From Anthostomella pinea (Eukaryota > Ascomycota > Sordariomycetes > Xylariales > Xylariaceae): a stretch of 64,000 nt of DNA. Position numbers and translations under genes: made by a program. Positions within the stretch are counted from its first letter, which is position 1. The number at the start of each line of letters is the position of its first letter. Location of the stretch: contig CAUWAG010000012.1 in assembly GCA_963556695.1 (NCBI GenBank), positions 1,116,001 to 1,180,000 on the forward strand, given 5' to 3'. Below, piece after piece: positions 9,951 to 21,299 of the stretch. Under the pieces are notes generated by a model. That model saw only the letters and a program-made list of their open reading frames with translations. It was not told the DNA's origin and searched no databases.

Positions 9951-10676
9951 ATCGTGACAATCTAATTCTTTCAACCAATCTAACTTTGACTGGCAAAAGG
10001 CATTCTGGCGATTGAGTGTAGGCCGAAGACCTCCGGTGGTTCTTTGGAATGGGACATCATTAATGAACAGCTTGGCCGTCTGCTCTTTGGTTTGACCCCC
10101 TGTTGGATCGACCCTGCAGCCCGTTGTGAATCTTGGTGGTACCAGTAAGGGCCGTTGTACTCTCGTGCTGTTCTGTTGATGACAAGCTGACGCGACACTA
10201 CCTTTGGCAGACCGCCAGCACGCATCCTTTAGCTAGCCGGCTACGTCCAGCTTGCTCTTCACCTGACCGACCACTATATGCAGATTCCTGACACTAACTA
10301 CGAATCAACCTCTGCTGGTGCCCAATACTTGCGACCTCTGAGAGTTGGGCACGGATCATAGTCACGTGCCTGTTTTGCGGCCTGTTTTGCGGCCTGCTCC
10401 TCTGACACCAATACAAACAATCGCGGTAAAGTCGGGAAATAAGTCGCCGACATAACTAGAATTATAGGTGGAACTGATCATGTGGCTAAGATGCTTAGAT
10501 TGATCACTGAGGTAGAGACTATCTATCTGTCTAGCTAGGAAATGTCCATCCTTATATATCCAATCTCTCCCTCACTGATGAAGTGTGCTCACTGCTGCTC
10601 GCGTGAGCAGTCGTGAGCAAAGTCTGGTCACGTGATCCACATTCCTTAGACTATTACAACGTGAATAGCCCTTCGC
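9951..10676. other. No gene seen; contains a hairpin-forming palindrome
   Basis: No coding signal. Near 10587-10619 the bases GCTCACTGCTGCTCGCGTGA and the following GCAGTCGTGAGC form an imperfect inverted repeat whose core pairs CTGCTC with GAGCAG. No TSD or second copy was seen. Confidence 0.4.
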
Positions 10677-11182
10677 CTACAGCGTCTGATCGGGAAATTG
10701 ATAGTGGGGATGGTAGGGATGTTCTCCAGGACCATTCCATAGTTCTTTAAGTGTGTAGCCGGGAAGTTGTGCTCCCAAAGACTCGCCGTTAAGCCACCGA
10801 GTACTGACCTCTTCCATCAGCTGACGTGCTTTATTGAGATACCAAGTCGCCAATCCATCCGTCCGTATGTCCTTTGGCGGCATTGGCGGAGGAGTGTTCC
10901 AGGCCCGTACGCCCAAGCCCTGGTTGAAGCAAATCCATATTCCTCTGGTTCCTCTTCCGGGTCTTTCTCTGTATCCTCGGGCGCTGGCGTGTAGGGACAA
11001 TTCTCTAGATGTCTGTCGGAATCTAGCAGTCGACACACCTCTGGATTCTTCATGATAATGAACAACCGGTCTGTGAAGGCTTGTGCTTCTTCGAGCTCGA
11101 GAAGAGTACCCTCGAGCCTCATGTGTTGCATTTCGCCATTTGGACAGGAGTGCTTTAAGATCTCTATTGAAATACAACTCAT
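10677..11182 (-). pseudogene. Orphan gene with frameshift, unknown function
   Basis: The first minus frame opens with MSCISIEILKHSC at 11182 and shows coding character: LLELEEAQAFTDRLFIIM, then an acidic Pro/Glu run APEDTEKDPEEEPEE. From about 10930 the sense-like text moves to another frame (PPPMPPKDIRTDGLATWYL, ARQLMEEVSTRWLNGE) and ends FPDQTL at 10677. No GT..AG intron joins the two frames, so a single-base indel near 10930 is the simplest reading. I do not recognise the family. Confidence 0.45.
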
Positions 11183-11249
11183 CGTGCTCTTGTCAATTCG
11201 GCAGAGAGCAGTTGGGTATCCGGGCCGGCTAGAGAGGTGGAGAGTCGCG

Positions 11250-11341
11250 TTGGTAAAAAAGAGTGCAAAATTTGGCAGATTGAGTTGGGAACGAAGCTTG
11301 GGGACGAGTGCAAAATTTGGTAGATTGAGTTGGGAACGATC
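11250..11341 (+). repeat. Tandem duplication, two units of about 46 bp
   Basis: GAGTGCAAAATTTGG[C/T]AGATTGAGTTGGGAACGA occurs twice in direct tandem, starting near 11250 and again near 11297. The units differ by one transition and by the short spacer after each. Confidence 0.7.
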
Positions 11342-11583
11342 TAGGTATTTAAAGCTTGGGGGATGTCTGCGCTAATGTTTATGGTGGACAACAGTAGCAA
11401 CTCCGCCAACGGGCATAGGTTACGTGATTGGTCCATGTACAGCATACCACCCCCCCATAATTATAGGGCCTTACAGCGCACCCACCCCCACTCCCTAGAA
11501 TCTGGCGTCCAGCACAGCCTCCCCAACACCGCCCCATTGACCAGGCGTGTAACTATCCCGGTCATCACCTACCACCCGGGTAC

Positions 11584-12715
11584 TGTTGAATACACGGATG
11601 TTGATTGATGGATGCTATTGATTGTTCTGCTCTGCGTGCAGAGATTGATTATCTGTCTTCTTGGTGGGGGGTCAGATGCCCTGTGCATCTCTGCCCCACT
11701 GGAGATCTTCCGGTGTCTATCTCCGGCTCCCATTCAACACACCCCCCCAGGAACAACTCCTTCCATTGGGGTTGTTCTTGAGCATTCAGTTTGTTGCTCT
11801 TCCTGTTCAAGGTCATCTTTAAGTTCTTGTAGCTTGTAGGCTGCAAGTCTCTTATGGATATCTGTCAGCCTCACTTGCTCCCTGAATGTCTTGAACTTTG
11901 GTGCCGGCAGCGCCTTGGTCAGGCCGTCTGCAAGCATCATTTCGCTCCGGACGTACTCGACGTCTATCTTCCCGTTGTGTTGAGCTTCCCTTAGCCAGTG
12001 GTTGTGGATATCGACGTGCTTGAGCTTTGTTTGAAGTGTTTGGAGGTCCTTCCGCACCAACTTGATGGTCTGTTGGTTGTCACACCAGATCCGGAGAGTT
12101 GGACAGTCCAAGGATATGCCAATTTCTCTAAGGAGCCGTGAGACAAACATCACTTCCTTGGCTGCTTGAGCAAGGGATAACAGTTCTGCCTCTGTTGTTG
12201 AGGTTGTCACTGTGTCCTGTTTGTTTGCTCTCTAGCCAATGATGCCTCCAAATAACTTCATGACATATATTTGTGAGCTCTTTCGGTCAAGGCAGTTGTC
12301 AGCAAATGATGCATCGCTCCAAGTTTCCAGCAGATCTTCACCCCCCAATTGAAGAGCAAAAGATCTGGTACCCTTCAGGTACTCTAATAGGTGCTCTGCG
12401 GCAGCAGCATATAAATCGTTTGGGTTGGTATTAAAGCGTGAAAGCCGAGAGGCAGCAAAAGAGATATCGAGTCGTGTGATCACTGCTGCGTACAGGATTG
12501 ATCCGATCTTCTTTTGGTATCTGTTGATTGAGGCTGGCGAGGCGAGCTCGTCGCTTGGGAGAAGTTCTTGAGGCTTCATGGGGATTTCTGGGCACTTCTT
12601 GTTGCGGTCGATATGACTTGTAATCTTGTTGATATATGAGGCTTAAGACAGCCAGATGAGCCGCTGTTTTCGGTCCCTAATGATCTCTATCCCCAAGAAC
12701 CACTGTTTGATGATT
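11584..12715 (-). mobile_element. 5'-truncated Copia element (copy A) with 3' LTR
   Basis: Minus strand, from an RT remnant (QWFLGIEII-like text near 12700) through the RT C-terminus (12579-12232) and RNase H (12210-11734) to a 156-bp 3' LTR (11739-11584) with ends TGTTGAAT. The polypurine tract CCTGGGGGGGTG abuts the LTR, and the RNase H stop codon lies inside the first six bases of the LTR. An in-frame TAG separates the RT part (ending FGGIIG) from RNase H. A TAA/TGA also breaks the frame near 12650. It is related to but clearly diverged from copy B at 17-21 kb. Confidence 0.88.
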
Positions 12716-12917
12716 ACCTTGGAGGAGTGCTCGTTCGAGTCAGACATGATGGTGACGAGGGGATACGGTACGTGATAGGTGGCTTCCGACGTCAGGGAGC
12801 CTCTGTTATAAAGAACAGATTCGTATTCGGAGAACGGTAGGGGACTGCGACAATGAGGGTAGCTAATCCTCGTGAAGCAGTGAAGAGAGAGATGATCAGC
12901 AGCAGAAGATCTGCAAA

Positions 12918-13140
12918 GGTCGTGATCAAAAGCGAGATGCTACCATGTGAGATTTCAAAGCGTTCTGTATTGAAAAGAAAGAGAAGAAGATCTCTGGGGG
13001 AGAAGCCCCCCTATAGATGTACAGGTATGCTATCAGGGTGACCAGATAATCATACGATAATGGCGCCAGCTGAATGCCCTGAAGCTAAGCCCATTAGAGC
13101 ATTCAGCCTCGAAAGCCTCAGCCTGGTATGATATCCAACA
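12918..13140 (-). repeat. Dispersed repeat X, copy 1 (probable solo LTR)
   Basis: About 223 bp, roughly 85-90% similar by eye to 44505-44734, same orientation. On the minus strand both start TGTTGG, the usual start of the Copia LTRs in this window, and both include GATCTCTGGGGGAGAAGCC (plus strand). No internal domain adjoins either copy. The LTR call is inference from the terminal bases. Confidence 0.6.
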
Positions 13141-13440
13141 AGATCGCACCACAATGGGCTCGTTGGACTCCTTATCCGTGCCATCACCCCCTCTGTCAAT
13201 AGCAACCCCTCCATCCTCAGAGGGCCCCAATTCCTCTGATTCTTCTGAATCTGTCTCCAGAGATGGATCACTCGCACTCGGGTCGGCCATCCGGCTTCGA
13301 GGACATGTCCGCCTGGGCCCCCTCCGCCGCCGCAGCAGCAGCAGCACTTTCATAATCATCACCAAGGGGTAGGCGGCGGTCTCGATCGCGGCTTAGTCCG
13401 ACTCTTAATTGTCAGATTTGAGCCAATCGTGGGGTAGAAG

Positions 13441-13584
13441 TGTTGCGCGACGAGAAGGCCAAAAGGATGTGAATCTGCTGCATTGGTGCTGCTGTTGTTG
13501 TTGTTGGAAGGTCTGGAGGTGGTGCGCAGCTGCAGTGGATGTGGGCAATACGCCAACCCAAGTGGGTCACGTGACCACGCAACA
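13441..13584 (-). repeat. Solo LTR of the gag-only Copia family, with TSD
   Basis: 144 bp, apparently identical to the LTRs of the element at 7180-9046 but in opposite orientation. It is flanked by a perfect 5-bp duplication AGAAG (13436-13440 and 13585-13589). It is the product of LTR-LTR recombination of a complete insertion, or a marker of such an event. Confidence 0.93.
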
Positions 13585-14090
13585 AGAAGTGTGTGTGTCT
13601 CTGAAGCAGAGGGGGCTGGATCGGGACGGAACAAGTAGGTTCCGTTGTTTACCTATCAAGGTGCCCTCTGGGCTCAAATTTAATCCAACACATCTCTGGA
13701 AGAATTGGGATACACCCTAGAGTCGCATTGGCAGCTATGATTGCCACGCACCATGCATGGGGGCGGGCAGTGTACCTGGTGAATCACACTCAACCGTTAA
13801 TGTTCGGTGCAGAAGGGACTGTCCATTGGCCGCGGATGTGCAGTGCAGCCTCAGCCATTATTGGAGTAACCCCGCATGGAATCGGGTGGAAGAGATCGTT
13901 GAAAAAATATCAAGAGAGCTGTGATGTTGTTCTGATATCTCATGGGACTTCCCCCCATGAACTGTTACCACATGATCTCACGTTTTATGGCACAGCCTGA
14001 AACGACAGCCTTGATACCTATTGGCAGATCAAGTCACGATGTCAATCACATTCAGTTACACACAATATACATTACGAGCTCTCCATTACA

Positions 14091-15691
14091 ATGAATCCAT
14101 TATCGATTATTATGGCAGTTCTTACTTTATGTGGCATTATTGCCGAGGCTAGGAAGGCATCACACCAATTCATGGAAGACATGCGATCGGCCCAGCCCAG
14201 CATAGATGACCTAATCCAGGAATTCGATTCGCTTAAGGGCGGGGTTGATCTCTTGCAAAACGACTTCGAAGACAGGATACCCAAAGCATTGCACGACATG
14301 TTTTCAGGAATCGTCGTCAAGTGCACTGATGTCGCCTCGGGCATTGACGAGCTGTTTGCGAAGTACAACCTTCCCCTGGCCACCAAAAAAATCCAGTGGG
14401 CGGCTTCTGGTAAAGACGAACTTGAGAAGCTGAAAGTCGAACTGAAAGCGAATAGCGATGCTTTGGTTATAGTAATGGATGTGGTGAATCTGTTGGTTCC
14501 ATTCCGACCCCTAGTACATTGTGTGGTTGCTGAACTGCCTGCAAGGGTCATCAACAAGGACGTCAAGCATGATACAGAAATCCTCAAAAGTAAACAAGTG
14601 TTATCATTAATTACTTCTTGAGGAAATCTCTACTGACATTAATATGTGGTCAAGAGGGTCAACAGCATATTCTGCAGGAAATAGAGCAGCTGAAGCAGCG
14701 ACTGCCGCCACCTAGTCCGTACACCGCCCACCCGGCCAACATTCCGCTTCAGCAACATCTGGATGACATATCGAGCTACGCGGGAAGTGTGATTGTGTCT
14801 ACACCGATCAACACGAACGAGCTACGCCAGCGTTTTGCTCAAGCCCGACCTACACCTGAACTTGCGCGGCCACCTATGGGTCAAACAGCAGTAAGGGGTC
14901 CAGAACAGAGTCGCAGGCCGGCCGCCTTACTACCAGTTCCCCCAATATCTGTCTCATCAACAGGGCTGAACGCTGCCGAGCGACACGGGATCGCCAGTCA
15001 AATGTTGCCTGAAAGTCAAGGCGCAGCCCGTGCGACACAGCACAACGTATTTGCAACAGAAGATATGCCGCCAAGTTCCAGACATGACGGCTCGGGCGAA
15101 TCTGATCTGGCGCGTGGGACGGACCGCACACACTCGATCACAAGGACTCTATCTTGGGGATCTGGACCTCCATCGAAGACCCACAAGAGACGTCTGCTGG
15201 GGAGGATCCTTGATAGATTCAAGAAGAACAAAAGGTGGCCACTCAGGGGGGCACGGATCCCCGGACATGCTCGTCTCGGACTCATCAGAGAGACCCTCTT
15301 TCACTAGCGGCGATGCCTCACCACCACGGCGCTCGACTGCATCGAAGAAGTCGCTGGAGGATCATTCAGCAATATTTGACAGGATACACAACAGGGGAAG
15401 GGACCGTCGGTTTGCATCTCATTGCGACGCATCAATTTCCTCGATCTCGACTACGTCTTCCCTAGAGTCTAGGGACTCTGGTGATTCTGGCCGGAGGTGG
15501 GTACTGGATCAAAACGGCACAAGAGAGGCATCATGTCAACACTGAGGAGCATGACAACAGCTAAGCCCCTCAATAGTCCGTCTTTTGCGACATCCCGGTC
15601 TTCGTTTACCTCGTCGAGTCGCAGCCCTAGCGAGGAGGAAGACAGACACACCAAGGGGATATTCCACCGACTGCACGCGAGTCTCACGTGA
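14091..15691 (+). pseudogene. STAND/NLR-type fungal N-terminal domain gene, frameshifted
   Basis: Exon 1 (14091-14589) starts MNPLSIIMAVLTLCGIIAEA and continues with the amphipathic helices (DDLIQEFDSLKGGVDLLQ) typical of the fungal N-terminal domain found on NLR/STAND and related proteins. A 65-nt GT..AG intron (14590-14654) fits perfectly and leads into QHILQEIEQLKQRLPPPSP and a long Ser/Pro-rich, probably disordered region. That frame closes at 15307, but the Ser-rich coding character moves to a second frame (about 15240-15490) and then a third (about 15497-15691). One switch is near a GGGGGG run at 15246. No nucleotide-binding domain follows. Role: in intact relatives this domain is thought to sit in signalling/incompatibility proteins, but here it is probably dead. 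Confidence 0.65.
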
Positions 15692-16412
15692 CACGGTTAC
15701 CAATATTCCACCTACATGCAACTGCTTCAAGTGGCCATGAAGTGGCTGGTGCACCGCTCGAAGATGAGGATCGTGAATGGGGACGGAGAGGATGGGGTGG
15801 TGGTGGGATTCTCGAACTTAGGCTAGGCGCGTGACAACGTTGACTTTCTTGAGAAGGGTCTCTCGGCCGAAACGCCATAACGAACTCGTCGTCCGCTTTC
15901 ATGAAATTAGGGGACAGCCCATTGCAGAATTTGGCGTAAGACACTGGATCCTTAAGGGTCTGGTCGAGGCCGGCATTCTCGTTCTCGCAGTGGAGAACGA
16001 CATAGAGCTGCATGCGGGGGATGAGGTCGATGAGCGGCATGTCGAGGTGCTGTGAAAGGTAGTCCAGAGGAACCTCGCTAAGGTAGCTCTTTACGGCGCC
16101 CTTCTCGAGATCGTTCAGATAGTCGTAGGTACTCGGGTCGCGGGACGGGATCTTCCAGGTGTCGCGTTGAGACGGCCCGGTTTGGTATTGCGCTGTCGAT
16201 GGTTTGTCCATGGCGCAGACTCCGGTATGGTCGATAGCTGGATGTGCTGATCTCGGGGTGGACGGGACGTTGAGAAGCTGGAAAGTCACGCGGCGTGTAG
16301 GGTCACGGCTGCGAGGTTGAAGGTTGGTAGAGCCGCCTCCTCGTAATGAAAGCTTGGTGGGTGTCTGTGGTGTGGGGCTCTTCGGAGCAGGGAATGTACA
16401 TGATATAGACAA
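15684..16412 (-). CDS. Hypothetical protein, Pro/Ser-rich ends
   Basis: An open frame of 242 residues with a central segment that looks coding (TYDYLNDLEKGAVKSYLSEV, LSQHLDMPLIDLIPRMQLYV, DPVSYAKFCNGLSPNFMKAD) and a low-complexity C-terminus ending at 15684. A possible first exon lies upstream (about 16687-16440, ending at GTAAGTAT near 16437), but I could not find a splice that keeps frame, so the true start may be the Met at about 16208 (MDKPSTAQYQ) instead. Unknown family. It is tail-to-tail with the broken STAND-type gene. Confidence 0.4.
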   Translation of the reverse strand: MSISCTFPAPKSPTPQTPTKLSLRGGGSTNLQPRSRDPTRRVTFQLLNVPSTPRSAHPAIDHTGVCAMDKPSTAQYQTGPSQRDTWKIPSRDPSTYDYLNDLEKGAVKSYLSEVPLDYLSQHLDMPLIDLIPRMQLYVVLHCENENAGLDQTLKDPVSYAKFCNGLSPNFMKADDEFVMAFRPRDPSQESQRCHAPSLSSRIPPPPHPLRPHSRSSSSSGAPATSWPLEAVACRWNIGNRVT

Positions 16413-17358
16413 TGATGTGTGCTGTTATACTTACCATCCTTTGTTATTTCCGGCGTTATGTATGAGAAATTGAGAAAGGGCTGAGAACGATTGGACATGT
16501 CGCCACAGCCACGAGTTTTTGCTAGCCCGACAGGCCAGTATTGGATGTAAGTAATTTTAGGACTTTTAGCCATTTCTACCAGCCTGTTTCGTGACCCGAG
16601 ACGGTGACCGTGTTCGAAGAACAGGAAGAGGGCATTGCTCATGCTGAAGGATGGGCGGTATTGGATCGATGCAGACACGAGATCCATATTTGGCTTTTGG
16701 GCTGAGCGGACGGAGTGGATAGAGGCGCTTCTCGAAACTGATCTTGACCTTGACCTTGACCGTGTACTTACCTGATCGTCTAGCCTGGTCGTGTCGGCCG
16801 CCGAAAGAATGCTGGTGACTTGTTTAGCACTAGCTTGTGGATATTGTTGGGCAGGACAGAAGAACTCCAGTTATGGAGAAGCAGCGGCATGTGTGACAGC
16901 TGGAAGATGCATGCGTCTCCGTTATGTTCCCACTTGGACTATTGGGTTCATAGCCACTCATGACCAATTATTCTCAGCCGCCTCTATCCATAGGCCGGCG
17001 GGATTTTCGAAGGTATTCTTCGTAGTGGCGGGAGACTTTCTTGGTCGAAATAGGCACAGTGGCTTCGGGTAGTAGTCGATACAGAAAATGTTGGATTGAT
17101 CTTTGGAGAGGCGCCTATATATATCCGGCCTAGACGGTGCATGTATCACTTAAATATAAACACCATCGGCAGGCTAAGGATATTGTTAGATGCAAGCGAG
17201 TCCAGATTATTCGGTTGGTCAAGTGTGTTCTATTGTTCTCTTCTTCTGCTTCACCCCTTCAGCGTGCAGAAATTGATGATCTATCTTCTGGGTGGGTCAG
17301 ATGCCCTGTGCGTCTCTGCCCCACTGGAGATCTTCCAGTGTCTATTTCCGGCTCCCAT

Positions 17359-17895
17359 TCAACACACCCCCCCAGGAACAATTCCATCCATCGGGGTTGT
17401 TCCTGAGCATTTGGTCTGGTTCTCTGATGATTCTTGTGATAGGTACACATCACCACATTCCCCACCGGGCAACAGATCTTCCAGATGTTGAAGATCTTCA
17501 TCCGAGAGCTCTTTGGTTCGTCGTTGCTGTATCCGATCTCTGATATCCACGAGTCCCAACTGTCTTGTGAATTTCTTGAAAGCTTCTGCTGGAAGTACCT
17601 TTGTCAGACCATCTGCCATCATATCCCCAGTGGGGACATATTCCACCTTGATCCTCTTCCGTTGAGCTTCTTGTCGTAGCCAGTGATTGTGGATATCAAC
17701 GTGACGCAGTTTGGTTTGTAGTGTAGCGATGTCTTTGTTAATTAGACCGATTGTCTGCGTATTGTCGCACTGTATGATGATCCGAGAGCTATCAAGTCGG
17801 ACTCCAAGTTCGCGGATTAGGCGGGAGACGAACATGGCTTCTTTAGCAGCCTGCGCAAGGGACAATAACTCCGCTTCTGTGGTGGAAGTAGTCAT
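17359..17895 (-). pseudogene. RNase H domain of Copia copy B
   Basis: The text TTSTTEAELLSLAQAAKEA carries the catalytic Glu, IIIQCDNTQTIGL the Asp and HVDIHNHWLR the His/Asp region. MMADGLTKVLP is the Copia C-terminal signature. The frame opens just downstream of a TAG at the codon where relatives have Trp (GGIIG-stop-RANKQ); see copy A for the same stop. Confidence 0.85.
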
Positions 17896-17916
17896 TGTAG
17901 CCTGCTTGTTCGCTCG

Positions 17917-19164
17917 CTAACCAATAATCCCTCCGAACAGTCTCATGACGTATGCTTGTGAACTCTTTCGATCGATAGAATTGTCGGCAAAGGAGGCGTC
18001 GCTAGCTACTTCGAACGTGTCTGACCCGCCGTATTGTAAGGAAAGATGTTGAGTTCGAGAGAGGTATCGGATGAGTCGATCTGCTTCGGAATGGTGCTCT
18101 GGGCTAGGATTTGTGTTGAATCGTGATAGTCGAGAGGCCGCAAAGGCTACGTCTGGGCGAGTGATTACGGCAGCATATAGAATAGATCTAATCTTCTTCT
18201 GATATCTGTGGATAGACTTTAGCGTGGCTATTCTGTCAAAGGGAAGAAATTCTTTATTCTTTATGGGAATATCCTCTCTGCCTTTCTGAGACTCTTTAGC
18301 TAGTCTGGATATCTTTTCTGCATAGGATGATTGAGATAGCCAAAGGAGCCGTCTTTTCCGGTCTGGGATGATCTCGATTCCTAGAAACCACTGGAGGTCA
18401 TCTCCACCAGTAAGCTGATAATGTAGCTTGATCTGACTGATCATGTGGTTGGCAGTAGCCTCTTTCTCTTTCTTATATGCAACCACTATGTCGTCCACGT
18501 AGAAAAATATAAGAATTCCATCTCTTGTGAAACAGCATGGTTCATGGGGTACTGGAGTATATCCAATACTTGTGAGGGTCTTGGTCAGCTCTTTCTGCCA
18601 CAAGAGAGGGGATTCTCGCAATCCATAGAGGGCTTTCAAGAGACGAAGCAACGTTCTTGGCTTCCGGTACCCTGGGGGCATCTTCATGTATATGTCCTGG
18701 TCTAGTTTGGCGTTAACGAATGCATTTACAGCATCATACTGTATCAGTTCCAGGTCGAAGCGAGCTGCTATAGCCATCAGTGTTCTGAAGGAACGGCCAG
18801 CAAGTGTAGACGCATAAGTGTTCTCGGTCTGTCCGGTGGACTGCTGGTCCCCTCGTACCACAAGACAGGCCTTGCATTTCAGGAACCAGCCGTGCTTGTC
18901 GAACTTGTAGACGTATACCCACATGCAGTCTAACACCTGTTTGCCGTTAGCTGTGCTTATTTCGACTTCTTTCCACGAGCTCATCTCATGATGGCTCTGG
19001 AGATGTATTTGCTCTGCGCTTCGAAACCCCTGACCCATCAAGTGGTCTCGTAGATCCTTGTGAGTTCTTGGTAGTGATGGGAGCTCGCTCCGGTGGATTC
19101 TAGCTCCACTAGCAAAGTTTTCTTTTGAGCCTCTTAAGGTCTGAAGATCCCTGGGGCAGTCCAA
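17917..19164 (-). pseudogene. Reverse transcriptase of Copia copy B
   Basis: RT palm motifs are clear: LIQYDAVNAFVNAKL (first Asp), the MPPGYRKP block, YGLRESPLLW, and the catalytic IFFYVDDIVV. The thumb region QWFLGIEII follows and it ends FGGIIG before the TAG at 17917-17919. It is interrupted upstream by a frame change to the integrase. Confidence 0.88.
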
Positions 19165-20797
19165 TTTGTCCAGTTTGTGTACTGTCAGGGTGGCGTTTTG
19201 GACAGTTTACCATCCGGGCTTTCTTAGCCTTGTTCACCGGCTCACCGTGCTTCACCTCCGCGGCGCTTAGGCGTCCTGCATTGAACGTGGCCTCCCAGCA
19301 GCTCAAACGTGGTGTCACTCCGATGTAGGACGACTCTGTGGTCATCCCGGGCAACACAGGCGCCGCGCTCATAGCTGCTAGTCTTGTCCCTGTATTGCCA
19401 GCTTCTTTGATAGCTGCAGTAAAGAGCGATGCTGCAGGAGGAGGAGTGTGATCGGGCGTCGGATACGGTATAAAGAAGGCATTTGTATAGAGTTGATCAG
19501 GCTCACACCCATCTCCAGAGTCCTCGTTAGAGGTTCCATGTACGTCCGAATTCACCATGTCATCGCTCTCTGTTACTCGACCGCGCTCATCGTCTTCTAT
19601 AATAAGAGGACTAACGTCCTTATCCTCTTCGCTGATAGCGGGACCAGTTTCCAGACTGGAAGCATCAGGTACTTCCACATCATGTAGTAGCTTGACTAGC
19701 TCCTCTTCAGATACGTGAAGGAGGTCATCTTTCAGATCTTGGAGGTCTCCGCTAAACATCTGATCTTCGTCGAAGATGACGTCGCGAGTGGCTATCACCT
19801 TGTTGGTCAAGGGATTCCAGATTCGGTAGATATTTGTCGAGTTATAGCCGACTAGGTAGCCGATCCAAGCCTTTGGATTGAGCCGCTTCTTGCGCTGCTT
19901 TTTCAGCTGAGCATCGCTTGTCAAAGCAAATGCTTTGCATCCAAATACTCGAAGGTGTCCTTGCTTAGGCTTGTGGTCTGCTACAAGTCCATCTCTGTAT
20001 CCCAGGTAAGTGTAGAAATGTTCATAAGGAGTCATCCAGTTATAGATGTACTTAGGGGTACGGTTGTACAAGTATACCGCTGTTCGGAAGATCTCAACCC
20101 ACAGATATGCTGGCAACTTGGCTCCATTTCGCATTGAACGGGCCTTGTCCTTAATTACACCCCCTGAGCGCTCGGCGCCTCCATTCTGGTCCTGTGTGTG
20201 AGGCGCTGAGGGCTCTACCCTCATCTTCTTAGTCATAGTAAGGAACTGATATACACGAGGCTTCTGGGTCGTGAGCTCGTTGTCGCATTCGATCACTTCT
20301 GGCTTGACTTGATTCTGGTGCTCCAGAATCCCGAATAATAGCTCAAGGGTTGCTATGAGCGTGTCTGTCTCTCGATCGCTCAAATAGAAATCCCAGATAT
20401 ATCCAGACCATCTGTCGGTAACAAACATAATGCTGTTTAATCCGGCGCTATCTCTTTCAAAGTCGTGGAAATCGATGGCTAGGCGGACTCCGGGCTTCCC
20501 TGGTCTATCCCGCCGTGTACGTCTCCTTTGCTTCTTGGCTTTCCCGCAAGCACAGGCGTCACACTTCACGGTTGTGATACGTTCTTCTGTCGAATCTCTA
20601 GGCTTTGGGTCTTTGATCTTCACCTCCCGAGAGTAGCCCACAAGATGATCCAGGGCATCTGGCCCTGGGTGACCTAATCTGAGGTGCCATCGGCGGCTAT
20701 CAGCAGTGTAAGGCGCTCTCTCGGTCCATGAGTTGTATTTCTTCCTTTGGATAAAGAACGCACGTCTTGTTAAAGACTCAGGCAAATCTTCAATCAC
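19109..20797 (-). pseudogene. Integrase of Copia copy B
   Basis: GAG-pre-integrase zinc motif (RRWHLRLGHPG ... CDACACGK), then DDE residues in LAIDFHDF, VIECDNE and NGGAERSGG, then the PKAWIGYLVGY block and a long acidic linker toward RT. Integrases of this class insert the cDNA with 5-bp duplications. Confidence 0.88.
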
Positions 20798-20905
20798 GTA
20801 TTGCTCATGTCGATCTGTCAGCTTGCAGAGGATTGAGTCGTCTTTCCTCCAAAGATAGTTATTGCTTCCTTTGTTGTCCCATCAGTACCCCTGGCGCTTG
20901 AGAAG

Positions 20906-21160
20906 TCAGAGTGATACCAAGTTGCACGCAAAGCCTTCGCAGAATGCCACATTATGTAAGCGCATAATCCTTAACCCAGAAGGGCCAGTAACGCGTATAT
21001 CGACATCTCCGTAGCCCAGGATAGGTACTACCGTGTCTCCTGCAAATACTGCGTCACCCTGAATCGCCAACCGGAAGTTCAGAAACCGGCTGATCATGTT
21101 GAATATGTGGAGGGTGGTCCCTGAGTCCAGAATTGCTGAATTCTTCAATGGATCTCTCAA
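20906..21160 (-). pseudogene. Aspartic protease start of Copia copy B
   Basis: The text AILDSGTTLHIFN has the DSG active-site motif of retrotransposon proteases, and the flap-like ILGYGDVDIRV follows. The element is truncated just before this domain, and its boundary with non-element sequence is near 21160. Confidence 0.75.
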
Positions 21161-21299
21161 CCAGAAAACCCCCGCCCATCAAACATCATCGATTCCATCC
21201 CTCACCATCGCTCCCGACGTACCCAAGCTCGCCAGCAACGAGACTTAATAGCGCACTCCATATCGCCACCTCGTCAGCTCCGCGTTCATTGCCATCTCG

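Larger units (their letters stand above)
17089..21160 (-). mobile_element. Copia element (copy B), lacks gag and 5' LTR
   Basis: Minus strand order: protease (21160-20906), integrase (20797-19109), RT (19164-17917), RNase H (17895-17359) and a 276-bp 3' LTR (17364-17089) with ends TGTTG/CAACA. The polypurine tract CCTGGGGGGGTG precedes the LTR, and the pol stop codon overlaps the LTR start. The left end stops inside the protease near 21160, so gag, PBS and 5' LTR are gone. Frames are broken between protease and integrase (about 20850), between integrase and RT (about 19130) and by a TAG between RT and RNase H. All main catalytic motifs remain legible. Confidence 0.92.
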
